Source: an uncultured Clostridia bacterium
GTDB taxonomy: Bacteria > Bacillota > Clostridia > Lachnospirales > Lachnospiraceae
Direction: 5' to 3'
NCBI GenBank assembly: GCA_946186175.1
Contig: CAMHMG010000069.1
Coordinates: forward strand, 1-12,809
DNA: 12,809 nt
Positions 5,980 to 12,809 of the stretch are shown here, piece by piece (the first letter of the stretch is position 1; the number at the start of each line of letters is the position of its first letter). The notes beneath the pieces are model-generated. The model worked only from the letters and a program-made list of their open reading frames with translations, did no database searches and was not told where the DNA came from. Position numbers and translations under genes: made by a program.

Positions 5980-6121
5980 TATCTACTCTTAGCAGGCCCG
6001 AGCTGGCGAGCCTTCAGGCGACAGATGAACTTATCATAGTCGTTTACGATGCGACAGGCATACCGGAAGGTGCATGAGCACCATTCCTGTCGCGTATATA
6101 TGAAACATAGCTGAATAGATA
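5980..6121. other. 142-nt potentially structured intergenic element / candidate 5' leader of the MEMO-AMMECR1 gene
   Basis: Locally GC-richer than its surroundings. TATCTA..TC..AGC (5980-5993) can close against GCT.GA.TAGATA (6110-6121). Inside, CGAC-ag-ATGA-actta-TCAT-a-GTCG forms a hairpin at 6019-6042. A strong nested hairpin at 6051-6093 has GCGACAGG/CCTGTCGC outside and GGTGC-atga-GCACC inside. On the minus strand it would sit about 30 nt upstream of the MEMO-AMMECR1 start codon, as a cis-regulatory leader would. I recognise no known riboswitch consensus in it. It could also be a dispersed repeat; it shares ATGAACTTAT with the 298-bp element. Nothing further is evident in 6122-6262. Confidence 0.45.
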
Positions 6122-6269
6122 CATAATAACATATAATTAGAAATAGTAACTAATTTTTACATTGGGTATAACTTATTGTTAACATTAATCCATAACAAAG
6201 TTTACCCACGAAACTTTCAAACTTACACAACAAAATAATGCTTACTACCCTTTCACATTATATAGAAAA

Positions 6270-6304
6270 AGATCCTTGAAATGATAGTATCACTCCAAAG
6301 ATCT
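6270..6304 (-). terminator. Rho-independent terminator of the kinase/Ig/HAD operon
   Basis: Minus strand: AGATC-t-TTG (6304 downward) pairs with CAA-g-GATCT (ending at 6270), with an inner TGAT-act-ATCA helix continuing the stem. TTTTTCTATAT follows immediately. It lies about 15 nt beyond the HAD stop codon. Confidence 0.75.
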
Positions 6305-6319
6305 ATTCATAAACACCTA

Positions 6320-6982
6320 CTAATCAATACCATTCTCAAGAAGCTTCTTCACTTCAAATAACGAGTCATACACCTGATCTGCCGCCTGCAAAGCTTCCTC
6401 ATTAGGTTTAACAAGATCAACTACCATAACCGTATATAGTCCCGCTGCATGAGACGATATCACTCCGTTAATTGAATCCTCAATCCCGATAGCTTCTTCC
6501 GGATTAACTCCAAGTATCTGACAGGCATGTTCATATATATCCGGTGCCGGCTTCCCCTTCGCAACTATTCCACCATACATTATTCCATCAAAATAACTTA
6601 TAAGTCCCGCACGTTTCAAATTCTTCTCCGCCCGCTCCTTATACGTAGAAGTTGCAAGACCAATGAGATAACCATGACTTTTAAGATAATTAAACAGTTC
6701 TCTTACTCCGGGTTTTAAGTCAAGTCCGTTTTCTGCAATATCTTCATCCATTCGGTTCATTGTAGCTTCTCGAAATACCATATAATCAAAATCTTCTCCA
6801 AAGTGCTCTTTCATAAGCAGCTCATTTCTATCCTTCGTGGCACCTGCTATCCGATCTAACAATGTTACCATAACCGACTCATCGAGATTGTACTCCTTTG
6901 CACTGAGCATCCAATGCTTTCTATATAACTTCTCCGAATCAAAAATAACACCATCCATATCAAACACAACTGCCTTTTTCAT
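6320..6982 (-). CDS. HAD-superfamily hydrolase, beta-phosphoglucomutase/phosphatase-like
   Basis: A 220-residue cytosolic HAD subfamily IA enzyme with all four motifs: motif I VVFDMDGVIFDSE (nucleophile D8, acid/base D10), motif II LATST (T111), motif III KGKPAPDIY (K144), and motif IV IGIEDSINGV (E168/D169). The alpha-helical cap lies between motifs I and II, as in beta-phosphoglucomutases and small sugar-phosphate phosphatases. The substrate cannot be read from sequence. I chose ATG 6982 because AAAAGGAG lies seven bases upstream; the overlapping ATG at 6988 would be only two bases from that site. The Shine-Dalgarno lies inside the last codons of the Ig-protein gene and only two bases separate its TGA from this ATG, so translation is probably coupled. 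Last gene of the operon. Confidence 0.88.
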   Translation of the reverse strand: MKKAVVFDMDGVIFDSEKLYRKHWMLSAKEYNLDESVMVTLLDRIAGATKDRNELLMKEHFGEDFDYMVFREATMNRMDEDIAENGLDLKPGVRELFNYLKSHGYLIGLATSTYKERAEKNLKRAGLISYFDGIMYGGIVAKGKPAPDIYEHACQILGVNPEEAIGIEDSINGVISSHAAGLYTVMVVDLVKPNEEALQAADQVYDSLFEVKKLLENGID

Positions 6983-6984
6983 AT

Positions 6985-9837
6985 TCATTCTCCTTTTGAT
7001 TTACGCTGATCACCGTTATTATTCACCTGTCGGAAGCAATATATCCCTGCAGATATGATTACTATTCCAAGCAATGAGATCACTGTAATAATAAATGTAT
7101 GCTTTCCCGGAGAATCCTCTCTATTAACAACACCCGGCATAGCGTTCGCCAATGCTCCTGGTTTGGTATATTGAAACTGTAATTCTGAGACTCCCCTGTT
7201 ACCGGCCTTATCCACGCTATTGATCACAATATTATAAGTGCCACCTGTATTATACCTTAATTCTCGCAAAGATGCATCACCTTCTTTTCCATTTATTAAT
7301 ATTTTATCTATAGTATCATCTGAGTTTATCAGCTCCCATCTGACAACCCCCTCTTTATCTACTGTTTGCCCATCCATAACCCCATAAAATGCAATTTCCG
7401 GTGCAGTATTATCAATTATGAACTCTGCGCTTCTTTCCGCCATATGTCCCAACTCATCAGTCGCCTTTGCATTTAGGACATATTTACCTTCCTTTTCAAT
7501 TTCCGAAACACCATCATACTCAATTCCATTTAACAGTAATTGATAATCCTTTAATGTAAGATCACTGACGCAAAGAGGTGCTTCCTTTTGCGGAGACAAA
7601 GTCTTATAGTATTTGCCATCATAGTTTTCAACGCCACTGATTATAGGTGCTTTCGAATCTATCAAAAATTGATAAGTCTTTACAGTTTTATTTCCGGCAG
7701 CATCTTTTGCCAGAACACTTAAATGATACATTCCATCCTCATTAAAGTTAAGATTCCGAACCGAATATTTATTGTAAAGGCTAACTTGAGGAATATCGAG
7801 TTTTCTTTCGTTATCATCCATGTCAGTTTTCACAGCTCTTAGCACAACTTTACTGTCTCGATAAAATTCTTCGTCTATTCCAATCTTCACCGACACCTTT
7901 CCATCATATAGTCCATATTGCTTAAACCCGGATACTTTAATATCAGGAGCTGTGGTGTCAACAATAAAATGAATCACTTCAACATCCGATTCATTCCCCG
8001 CCTTATCTTTAGCAGAAAATGTCACCTCATACTCACCGTCATCAGATATTATAATATTCCTTCTCTCCAACCTCTTACTATGTTCAAAAACCTGTGGTTC
8101 CTCGGTATACGTCTTGCCGTCTATCTTCCTTTTAATATCAATATGAGTATCAACGCTTTCGTAAAAATCATCTTCACACAACACACCTAATTTCACAACC
8201 TTATTGGCAACTGCATCATTTTTCACACCATAAAAAGCTATTTCCGGAAGAGTCTTATCTATAACAAAATGTATCTCCCCTGTAACCGATTCATTCCCTG
8301 CTCCATCTATTGCCTTTGCATAGACCTCATATGCACCCTCTTTAATAAACCGCAATTCATAACTATCACTATAATCCTTAGGTGTCGGCAATTCATACAC
8401 ATCATCATACACCACATTTTTAATTGATCTTTTAACATAATAAACCACCTTAGTTTCGGTATACGAAACATCACTTATACCAATATTTAGAAGGACATCC
8501 TCCTTGTGATAACTATTATCATAGGCCCCTGATATAGTAAGCTTTGGATCTTCTTTATCTATATATAATCTGCATTTTTTTCTGCTTTCATTGCCACAAT
8601 TATCCGTAACACGCACCTCGATGGAATAGCCTGTATGCTTCTTAGCCGTTTTATCCATCTTGATCACACCTTCATAATAAGGCATGAGCTTATCAGGTTT
8701 TTCCTCCATTACCTTCTCCCCGACAACATATATGCTAAGTTTCTTGATACCGCATTCCCGTGTATTGACCTTTAAATTGATATTGACATCCCTGTTTGTC
8801 CATTTTTCGACAGCATTTTCTATATCCAGGCTAATCACCGGTTCATTTTTATTATAAATGATTCTGGCGCTCTTCTTCACTGAACTGTTACCAGCCTTAT
8901 CATTAACAGTAACCTCAACATATCCGCTGCAATGACCCATACCGGCATCAAACAAAACATTAACAAGGCATCCATCCTCAACCTCCCTATCAACTGATAA
9001 TTCTATAGAGGTATTGTCATTGCCCTCCTCAACAAAAACAGCTTTTACAGATTCCTTGTCAACACCTGAACAGGCATCACTTAAAGGAATCTTAATACCG
9101 ATAGTTTCGGAGCAAAATATACATCCATAAATTTTTTTAATTTCCTTATCTCCGTTACTGTATGTATAATCTCCAATTACAGGACTCTCCTTATCTATGT
9201 ATACACTCCCTTTATATTCCCCTATGTTACCTTCTATATCTGTAGCTGTAATCGTTACAGGTATGCCCTCCGGTGTTTTTGCAGTTTGAGTGACCGGTAT
9301 TACAAATCCTTCCTCCCCATATTCAGTCAATGTCGTCTCTTCTTCCCCTACAGTATAAACAACTGTTGCAAGATCATTTTTCCCTGTTATCTTCACTTTA
9401 AGCTCTACATCGACTGTCGAATAACAAATCTCTAACTCCTTAATATCTTCACTATTCTCAACAAGACATTTATTCACGCTCTCATCTTCAATAGAAACAT
9501 CAATTATCGGCTTGTTGTCTTCTTCAACCTGTGCCGGTTCACTGTTCTTATTTTCTGTAGTTCCCTCACCTGTATTTTCCACCTTACTATCCTTAGACTG
9601 TCCGCCTTCACTTATTTCATTTTCTGTATAAGCACACGGCTTTTCATGAATAATCTTAAGTTCATTATTGTTATTACTAATAACCAGTGTTCCTGCAATA
9701 AAAGCCAATGCAATCGCAAATAATCTTAAAATGTCTTTAATACAACCCTTTATATTGTTTTTCTTAAAATAGATAATTGAGTATATAAATGCTACGGCTG
9801 ATAATACCATACCAACATAAAAAATCACATAATACAT
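6985..9837 (-). CDS. Membrane-anchored surface protein with about eight tandem Ig-like repeats
   Basis: A 950-residue protein. Two N-terminal hydrophobic segments (about 4-23 and 35-54) flank a lysine-rich loop, and a third (about 914-934) is followed by a basic tail. By the positive-inside rule, residues 55-913 should face outside. After a Glu/Asn-rich linker (about 70-110) the ectodomain repeats an Ig-like unit about eight times. Each unit closes with a D-x-A-G-N-type motif (200-204, 313-317, 412-416, 511-515, 611-615, 712-716, 794-798 as DELGH, 876-880). The next opens with I/V-D-x-x-x-P (213, 427, 526, 626, 726, 808) or YNKNEP (328). IAFYGV recurs in units starting near 526 and 808. No sortase motif or enzyme domain is seen. 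The ATG is three bases beyond the kinase stop, and its GGAGG lies within the kinase's last codons, so the two are translationally coupled. Role unknown; adhesion or a structural envelope function is plausible. Confidence 0.83.
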   Translation of the reverse strand: MYYVIFYVGMVLSAVAFIYSIIYFKKNNIKGCIKDILRLFAIALAFIAGTLVISNNNNELKIIHEKPCAYTENEISEGGQSKDSKVENTGEGTTENKNSEPAQVEEDNKPIIDVSIEDESVNKCLVENSEDIKELEICYSTVDVELKVKITGKNDLATVVYTVGEEETTLTEYGEEGFVIPVTQTAKTPEGIPVTITATDIEGNIGEYKGSVYIDKESPVIGDYTYSNGDKEIKKIYGCIFCSETIGIKIPLSDACSGVDKESVKAVFVEEGNDNTSIELSVDREVEDGCLVNVLFDAGMGHCSGYVEVTVNDKAGNSSVKKSARIIYNKNEPVISLDIENAVEKWTNRDVNINLKVNTRECGIKKLSIYVVGEKVMEEKPDKLMPYYEGVIKMDKTAKKHTGYSIEVRVTDNCGNESRKKCRLYIDKEDPKLTISGAYDNSYHKEDVLLNIGISDVSYTETKVVYYVKRSIKNVVYDDVYELPTPKDYSDSYELRFIKEGAYEVYAKAIDGAGNESVTGEIHFVIDKTLPEIAFYGVKNDAVANKVVKLGVLCEDDFYESVDTHIDIKRKIDGKTYTEEPQVFEHSKRLERRNIIISDDGEYEVTFSAKDKAGNESDVEVIHFIVDTTAPDIKVSGFKQYGLYDGKVSVKIGIDEEFYRDSKVVLRAVKTDMDDNERKLDIPQVSLYNKYSVRNLNFNEDGMYHLSVLAKDAAGNKTVKTYQFLIDSKAPIISGVENYDGKYYKTLSPQKEAPLCVSDLTLKDYQLLLNGIEYDGVSEIEKEGKYVLNAKATDELGHMAERSAEFIIDNTAPEIAFYGVMDGQTVDKEGVVRWELINSDDTIDKILINGKEGDASLRELRYNTGGTYNIVINSVDKAGNRGVSELQFQYTKPGALANAMPGVVNREDSPGKHTFIITVISLLGIVIISAGIYCFRQVNNNGDQRKSKGE

Positions 9838-9840
9838 ATC

Positions 9841-11853
9841 TTATCCTCCCAGTTCTTGTATTATTGGCATAAGCTTTACGCTAATGCGTTTCCATCTGTA
9901 GTCATCATTAATTCCATCCAATTCATTTCCTTTTTTATATAATTCACACAGTTTTTCTTTATCCCATTTTTCAACTTCCACGTTTTTCTTCTCCTCTAAC
10001 TCACATAACAATGAAAGATGCCCAACATAAAATATCTTTGCATCTCTGCCATATTCGTTTTCTGCAAGTTCATAAACAGAACATGCCTCATCATATTTTA
10101 ACAATTTGGCAAGCAGTTCTGCTTTCTTATAAAGTTTTGCCTTTCGATACTCGTACGCCTTAGAGCTCCCCATAATTACCCTCTCATCATTTGATACCAT
10201 TTCGAGGAGCTTTTCACAATATATGTATGCATCACTGTAATACTTCATCCCCCGCTCTGTATCCGAATCAACACATTTGTCGCCTAAAGTCTCATATCCG
10301 CTAAGCATTCCCTGATAAAATGATACATAATATTCGGCATTAACTATCTCTTCTCTGTTCTCACCGAGAAATCTAAGACCTTCACCCGCATATCGAACAA
10401 GCTTCTCCACTCCATCTTCAACGTTTTCTCCATATCTTAACAAAACGTCGCATATCAGCACATAATTATTAAGTCTCTTCTCCAAATCATTAAGACCCTC
10501 TGTCTCCTTTTCAAACACTTCAAAATTATCGGACAGTTTTTTATAATCGACCTTTAAGCCGCTCAATGATTTTGCAATATTTAAATAAATCTCTGCATTC
10601 TGATATCCTTCTTTTTCAGCCTGTTCAAAATAATATATGCTTTTATCGTATTTTCCATCTACTCCAAAACACTCAAGCCCTACCTTCATAAAAAGCTCCG
10701 CTTTTTCCAATCCCTTTTCATGTTCTTTTTCAATATAATATGAAACCTTAGATATGCCATCCATTCGCTCATCAATATAATCTGTATATAATCTAAGCAT
10801 CTCTATATACGCATCACTTCGATTGCCATCAACCTCACAAATTGCATAAGTATATTCTTCTATGGCTTTCTCATACTGTCCATTGATCACCTTCTCATAA
10901 GCCATTGTTAATGCATTTTCGTACTGCTCATCCTTAATATTTTTAATCCCCCTATAGCCATAATAAGATGCAAACGCAAAAAAGACTGACATCAATACAT
11001 ATGAAAAACAAACACAAATTTTTCGGATACATACACCTCTGTATTTTCTATCCGACTTTTCATAATTACACAGATCATCATAAACCTCATCGAATGATCC
11101 ATATCTGTCTTCTCTACGGTACTGAATACATTTACTGATTATATTTCTTACACCGTCCGGAATAGTTTTTTCATATAAATCCGTATTCTTACAGTTATCA
11201 AGCAAAATCTTACCTGTGATCAAGGTGTACATTGTTGCCCCAAAGCTATATATATCCGATCTTTTATCAATATAGCCCTCTTTATACTCAGCATAGCAAC
11301 CCATCTGTTCAGGCGAGGCATAGCCAACAGTTCCCATTACATAACCGGGCTTCTCTTCTCTATCGAACATCCTTTCAGAAATTCCGAAGTCTATAAGCCC
11401 TATACCTCCATCCTCTTTGAGAATAATATTAGATGGTTTCAGATCGAGATAAATGATGGGTGGATTGAGACCATGTAGATACATTAATACATCAGCTAAA
11501 CTTTTCATCCACTCGACTACGATTCTGCAGTCCTGTGGACCTTCTTTTTTCAGAAGGTCATTTAATGCTACTCCTTCTATATAGTCCATAACAATAAATG
11601 TTGAATCATCTCTATAGAGAATATCCACAATTCTGGGCAATGCCGGATGATCACAGTTTTTTATTACATCCGTTTCGGCATCAAAACATTTTTGTCTCCT
11701 TCCACAAATGGTATCTTCATTTATCATCTCCTTTACAGCCCACCACTTGTCAAGGCGTATATCCCACACAAGATACACTATAGCCATGCCGCCTCTTCCG
11801 ATCTCCTTGACAATCCTATATTTTTCACCCAAAACATCACCGACACACGCCAC
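9841..11853 (-). CDS. Membrane Ser/Thr protein kinase with C-terminal TPR-like region
   Basis: A 670-residue Hanks-type kinase. Kinase domain about 12-265: glycine loop GRGGMA (19-24), ATP-binding lysine K41 (WAVKEM), helix-C glutamate E60, catalytic loop YLDLKPSN (D137, N142), DFG (155-157), activation segment ending GTVGYASPEQ (174-183), and SDIYSFG (199-205). The usual H-R before the catalytic Asp is Y-L, making it a non-RD kinase. One TM segment (about 279-299) follows. Then comes an all-helical region (about 305-670) whose start, AYEKVINGQYEKAIEEYTYA, is TPR-like. By topology that region should be extracellular, where PASTA domains often sit in other Firmicutes. The start is GTG at 11853 with AAAGGAG nine bases upstream. 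It heads an operon with the Ig protein and the HAD enzyme and lies next to an FHA gene, its likely phospho-reader (inference). Confidence 0.9.
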   Translation of the reverse strand: MACVGDVLGEKYRIVKEIGRGGMAIVYLVWDIRLDKWWAVKEMINEDTICGRRQKCFDAETDVIKNCDHPALPRIVDILYRDDSTFIVMDYIEGVALNDLLKKEGPQDCRIVVEWMKSLADVLMYLHGLNPPIIYLDLKPSNIILKEDGGIGLIDFGISERMFDREEKPGYVMGTVGYASPEQMGCYAEYKEGYIDKRSDIYSFGATMYTLITGKILLDNCKNTDLYEKTIPDGVRNIISKCIQYRREDRYGSFDEVYDDLCNYEKSDRKYRGVCIRKICVCFSYVLMSVFFAFASYYGYRGIKNIKDEQYENALTMAYEKVINGQYEKAIEEYTYAICEVDGNRSDAYIEMLRLYTDYIDERMDGISKVSYYIEKEHEKGLEKAELFMKVGLECFGVDGKYDKSIYYFEQAEKEGYQNAEIYLNIAKSLSGLKVDYKKLSDNFEVFEKETEGLNDLEKRLNNYVLICDVLLRYGENVEDGVEKLVRYAGEGLRFLGENREEIVNAEYYVSFYQGMLSGYETLGDKCVDSDTERGMKYYSDAYIYCEKLLEMVSNDERVIMGSSKAYEYRKAKLYKKAELLAKLLKYDEACSVYELAENEYGRDAKIFYVGHLSLLCELEEKKNVEVEKWDKEKLCELYKKGNELDGINDDYRWKRISVKLMPIIQELGG

Positions 11854-11890
11854 TTATACTAACTCCTTTCGTCTTTCTATCCTCTATTTA

Positions 11891-12188
11891 GGTAATTGCG
11901 AAACTCATTGAAAAGTGTGTATGAGTTGTGCATATTTCATATAGCATCCATTGTCAGACCTTGTCGAAGGCGTTGGTACTTACGTACCATTACGCCGTAG
12001 ACAGAGCGAGATCCCCTCTCTCTTAGTGAATGCGCAGCATGAACTTATAAGTGAGATAGAAAATCTGTGATTTTCGTAATCGAACTTATGCAAAGCTGAG
12101 ACAGGGGCATGCTCTGTGCTGCGTGTCTGTAATGGAGCTATATAATATGCACAACTCTAAAAAGAAAATATATAGTTTCGCAATTACC
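11891..12188. repeat. 298-bp element bounded by perfect 15-bp inverted repeats, able to fold into a branched, possibly pseudoknotted structure
   Basis: GGTAATTGCGAAACT (11891-11905) and AGTTTCGCAATTACC (12174-12188) are exact reverse complements. Further in, GAGTTGTGCATATT (11923-11936) matches AATATGCACAACTC (12144-12157) exactly. ATATAGC-a-TCCATT (11939-11952) pairs with AATGGAGCTATAT (12131-12143), followed by a 6-pair helix (11953-11959 with 12125-12130). Two arms branch inside: a hairpin at 11963-12002 (GGCGT, TGGTAC-ttac-GTACCA, ACGCC) and an arm closed by AGAGC/GCTCT (12003/12111) and CCCCTCTCTC/GAGACAGGGG (12013/12098). Within that arm is GAAAATC-tgt-GATTTTC. CGCAGCA (12033-12039) can pair with TGCTGCG (12117-12123) outside it, a pseudoknot. 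I found no credible ORF inside and no target-site duplication. It is either a MITE-like element or a structured RNA. Confidence 0.65.
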
Positions 12189-12212
12189 CACCCCACTATT
12201 TTTAGGCACAAT

Positions 12213-12242
12213 AAAAGAGCCCCTTTAATAAGGAGCTCTTTT
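12213..12242 (-). terminator. Rho-independent terminator of the FHA gene (symmetrical, possibly bidirectional)
   Basis: AAAAGAGC-c-CCTT (12213-12225) pairs with AAGG-a-GCTCTTTT (12230-12242) around a TAAT loop with one mismatch. The stem has T-runs at both exits. It lies 14 bp past the FHA stop codon and would also stop plus-strand transcription leaving the 298-bp element. Confidence 0.8.
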
Positions 12243-12255
12243 AATGAAGGAATCA

Positions 12256-12809
12256 CTATATCTTAAATATAAATTCCTCATCGCCTAACACAATCTTACA
12301 ATCATTCGTAAGCTGTTTGGTTTCACCATCTTCAACGCTTTCTCCATTGACAAATGTATGATTAGTAGACTTGTTATCCTTGATGAAATAATTACCGTCT
12401 TTACAGGTGATTATCGCATGAATCCTGCTTATCGCACCATTTCCTGTTATAGTATAATCAGCACTCATACCGGATTTACCAATCTTAAATACCTGTTTAT
12501 TAATCATTATTCTCTCATCAGTATTAACGCGGATCAAATAAGGATTAACCTTAGGCAAAGTCGCTGCAGTATCTTTTTCTTTGGCATTATCTATCATTGT
12601 ATCTTCTTTTTCCGAAGTATCTTCAGCTGCATCTTCTTTGTTGTCTTCCGTATCAGTCTTGGCTTCTACATCTGCATTGTCAGTTGTATCATTCTCAGAT
12701 TTATTATCAGGTTCATCCTCTTTATTATCATCCTTCCGTTCATCTTTGGAGGTATCATCTTTAGAGGTGTCATCTTTATTCATTGAAAACAGACCACCAA
12801 GTTTCTTAA
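12256..12809 (-). CDS. FHA-domain protein with acidic Thr/Ser-rich linker (5'-truncated by the window edge)
   Basis: The C-terminal part carries a forkhead-associated domain that binds phosphothreonine peptides. FKIGKSGMSADYTI lies about residues 99-112 counted from the Met codon at 12783, then SRIH (119-122), then DNKSTNHTFVNG (136-147), matching the S-R-x-H and N-x-T-F-V-N-G core. The family's first G-R is G-K here. Before it lies about 75 residues of Asp/Glu/Lys/Thr-rich low-complexity linker, with a KDDTS direct repeat at its start. The frame stays open rightward past that Met to the edge (KKLGGLFS), and no proper RBS precedes the Met, so I treat the gene as continuing beyond the window. 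FHA proteins of this kind accompany Ser/Thr kinases; the kinase gene lies just downstream, beyond the terminator and the 298-bp element. Confidence 0.8.
   Translation of the reverse strand, partial: KKLGGLFSMNKDDTSKDDTSKDERKDDNKEDEPDNKSENDTTDNADVEAKTDTEDNKEDAAEDTSEKEDTMIDNAKEKDTAATLPKVNPYLIRVNTDERIMINKQVFKIGKSGMSADYTITGNGAISRIHAIITCKDGNYFIKDNKSTNHTFVNGESVEDGETKQLTNDCKIVLGDEEFIFKI

Noticed and set aside
6983..6988. ATG at 6988 overlapping the Ig-protein stop codon as the start of the HAD gene
   Set aside because: It is only two bases from the AAAAGGAG site; the ATG at 6982 has normal spacing and directly precedes KKAVVFDMDG.
11891..12188. Identification of the 298-bp element as tmRNA, large SRP RNA, RNase P RNA or 6S RNA
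   Set aside because: None of the expected conserved cores (SRP helix 8 GGAA region, tmRNA tag frame and CCA end, RNase P core) is visible.
12358..12786. 142-codon plus-strand open frame opposite the FHA gene
   Set aside because: It mirrors the low-complexity acidic linker and FHA codons, has Ile/Phe-rich composition expected of a reverse reading, and no RBS supports it.

Overview
The window is AT-rich DNA, consistent with a low-GC Firmicute. The gene families point to the Lachnospiraceae (Butyrivibrio/Roseburia/Eubacterium-like): an Rpn/PDDEXK transposase-like nuclease with a GxKQ-repeat tail, a GHKL sensor kinase, a clostridial Ser/Thr kinase beside an FHA protein, and the C-terminal remnant of a leucine-rich-repeat surface protein. 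The genus assignment is inference. Every full-length recognisable gene lies on the minus strand, so the window reads biologically from right (12809) to left (1). The only plus-strand gene I support is an 18-codon ORF at 3209-3265.

Right block (12809 to 6263): a 5'-truncated FHA-domain gene ends at a strong terminator. Next comes a 298-bp non-coding element (11891-12188) bounded by perfect 15-bp inverted repeats, which folds on paper into a long branched structure with a possible pseudoknot. A tightly coupled three-gene operon follows: a membrane Ser/Thr kinase with a C-terminal TPR-like region, a 950-residue membrane-anchored protein with about eight Ig-like repeats, and a HAD phosphatase/phosphoglucomutase. 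The operon ends at a terminator at 6270-6304. Kinase, FHA reader and surface Ig protein look like a phospho-signalling and envelope module.

Middle block (6262 to 4305): a 142-nt potentially structured stretch lies just upstream of a MEMO/LigB-AMMECR1 fusion gene. Behind that gene is a gene-free stretch with several inverted repeats.

Left-centre block (4304 to 1505) is the most interesting part. It holds a two-component pair: a Spo0A-like response regulator (REC plus Spo0A_C) and a multi-TM GHKL histidine kinase. Between them, on the opposite strand, is an 18-codon ORF with a near-perfect Shine-Dalgarno, an in-frame stop just upstream of its ATG, and its own terminator-like hairpin. Its product, MSDFERWWRYLNKLLSGR, would be a strongly amphipathic cationic helix. 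Copies of an RTTGGTT-type direct repeat lie before the regulator gene and in the kinase/peptide intergenic region. I propose a peptide-sensing or peptide-producing signalling system; this is inference.

Left end (1504 to 4): a frameshifted remnant of an LRR-protein C-terminus and a complete Rpn-family nuclease gene with a 12-bp tandem repeat.
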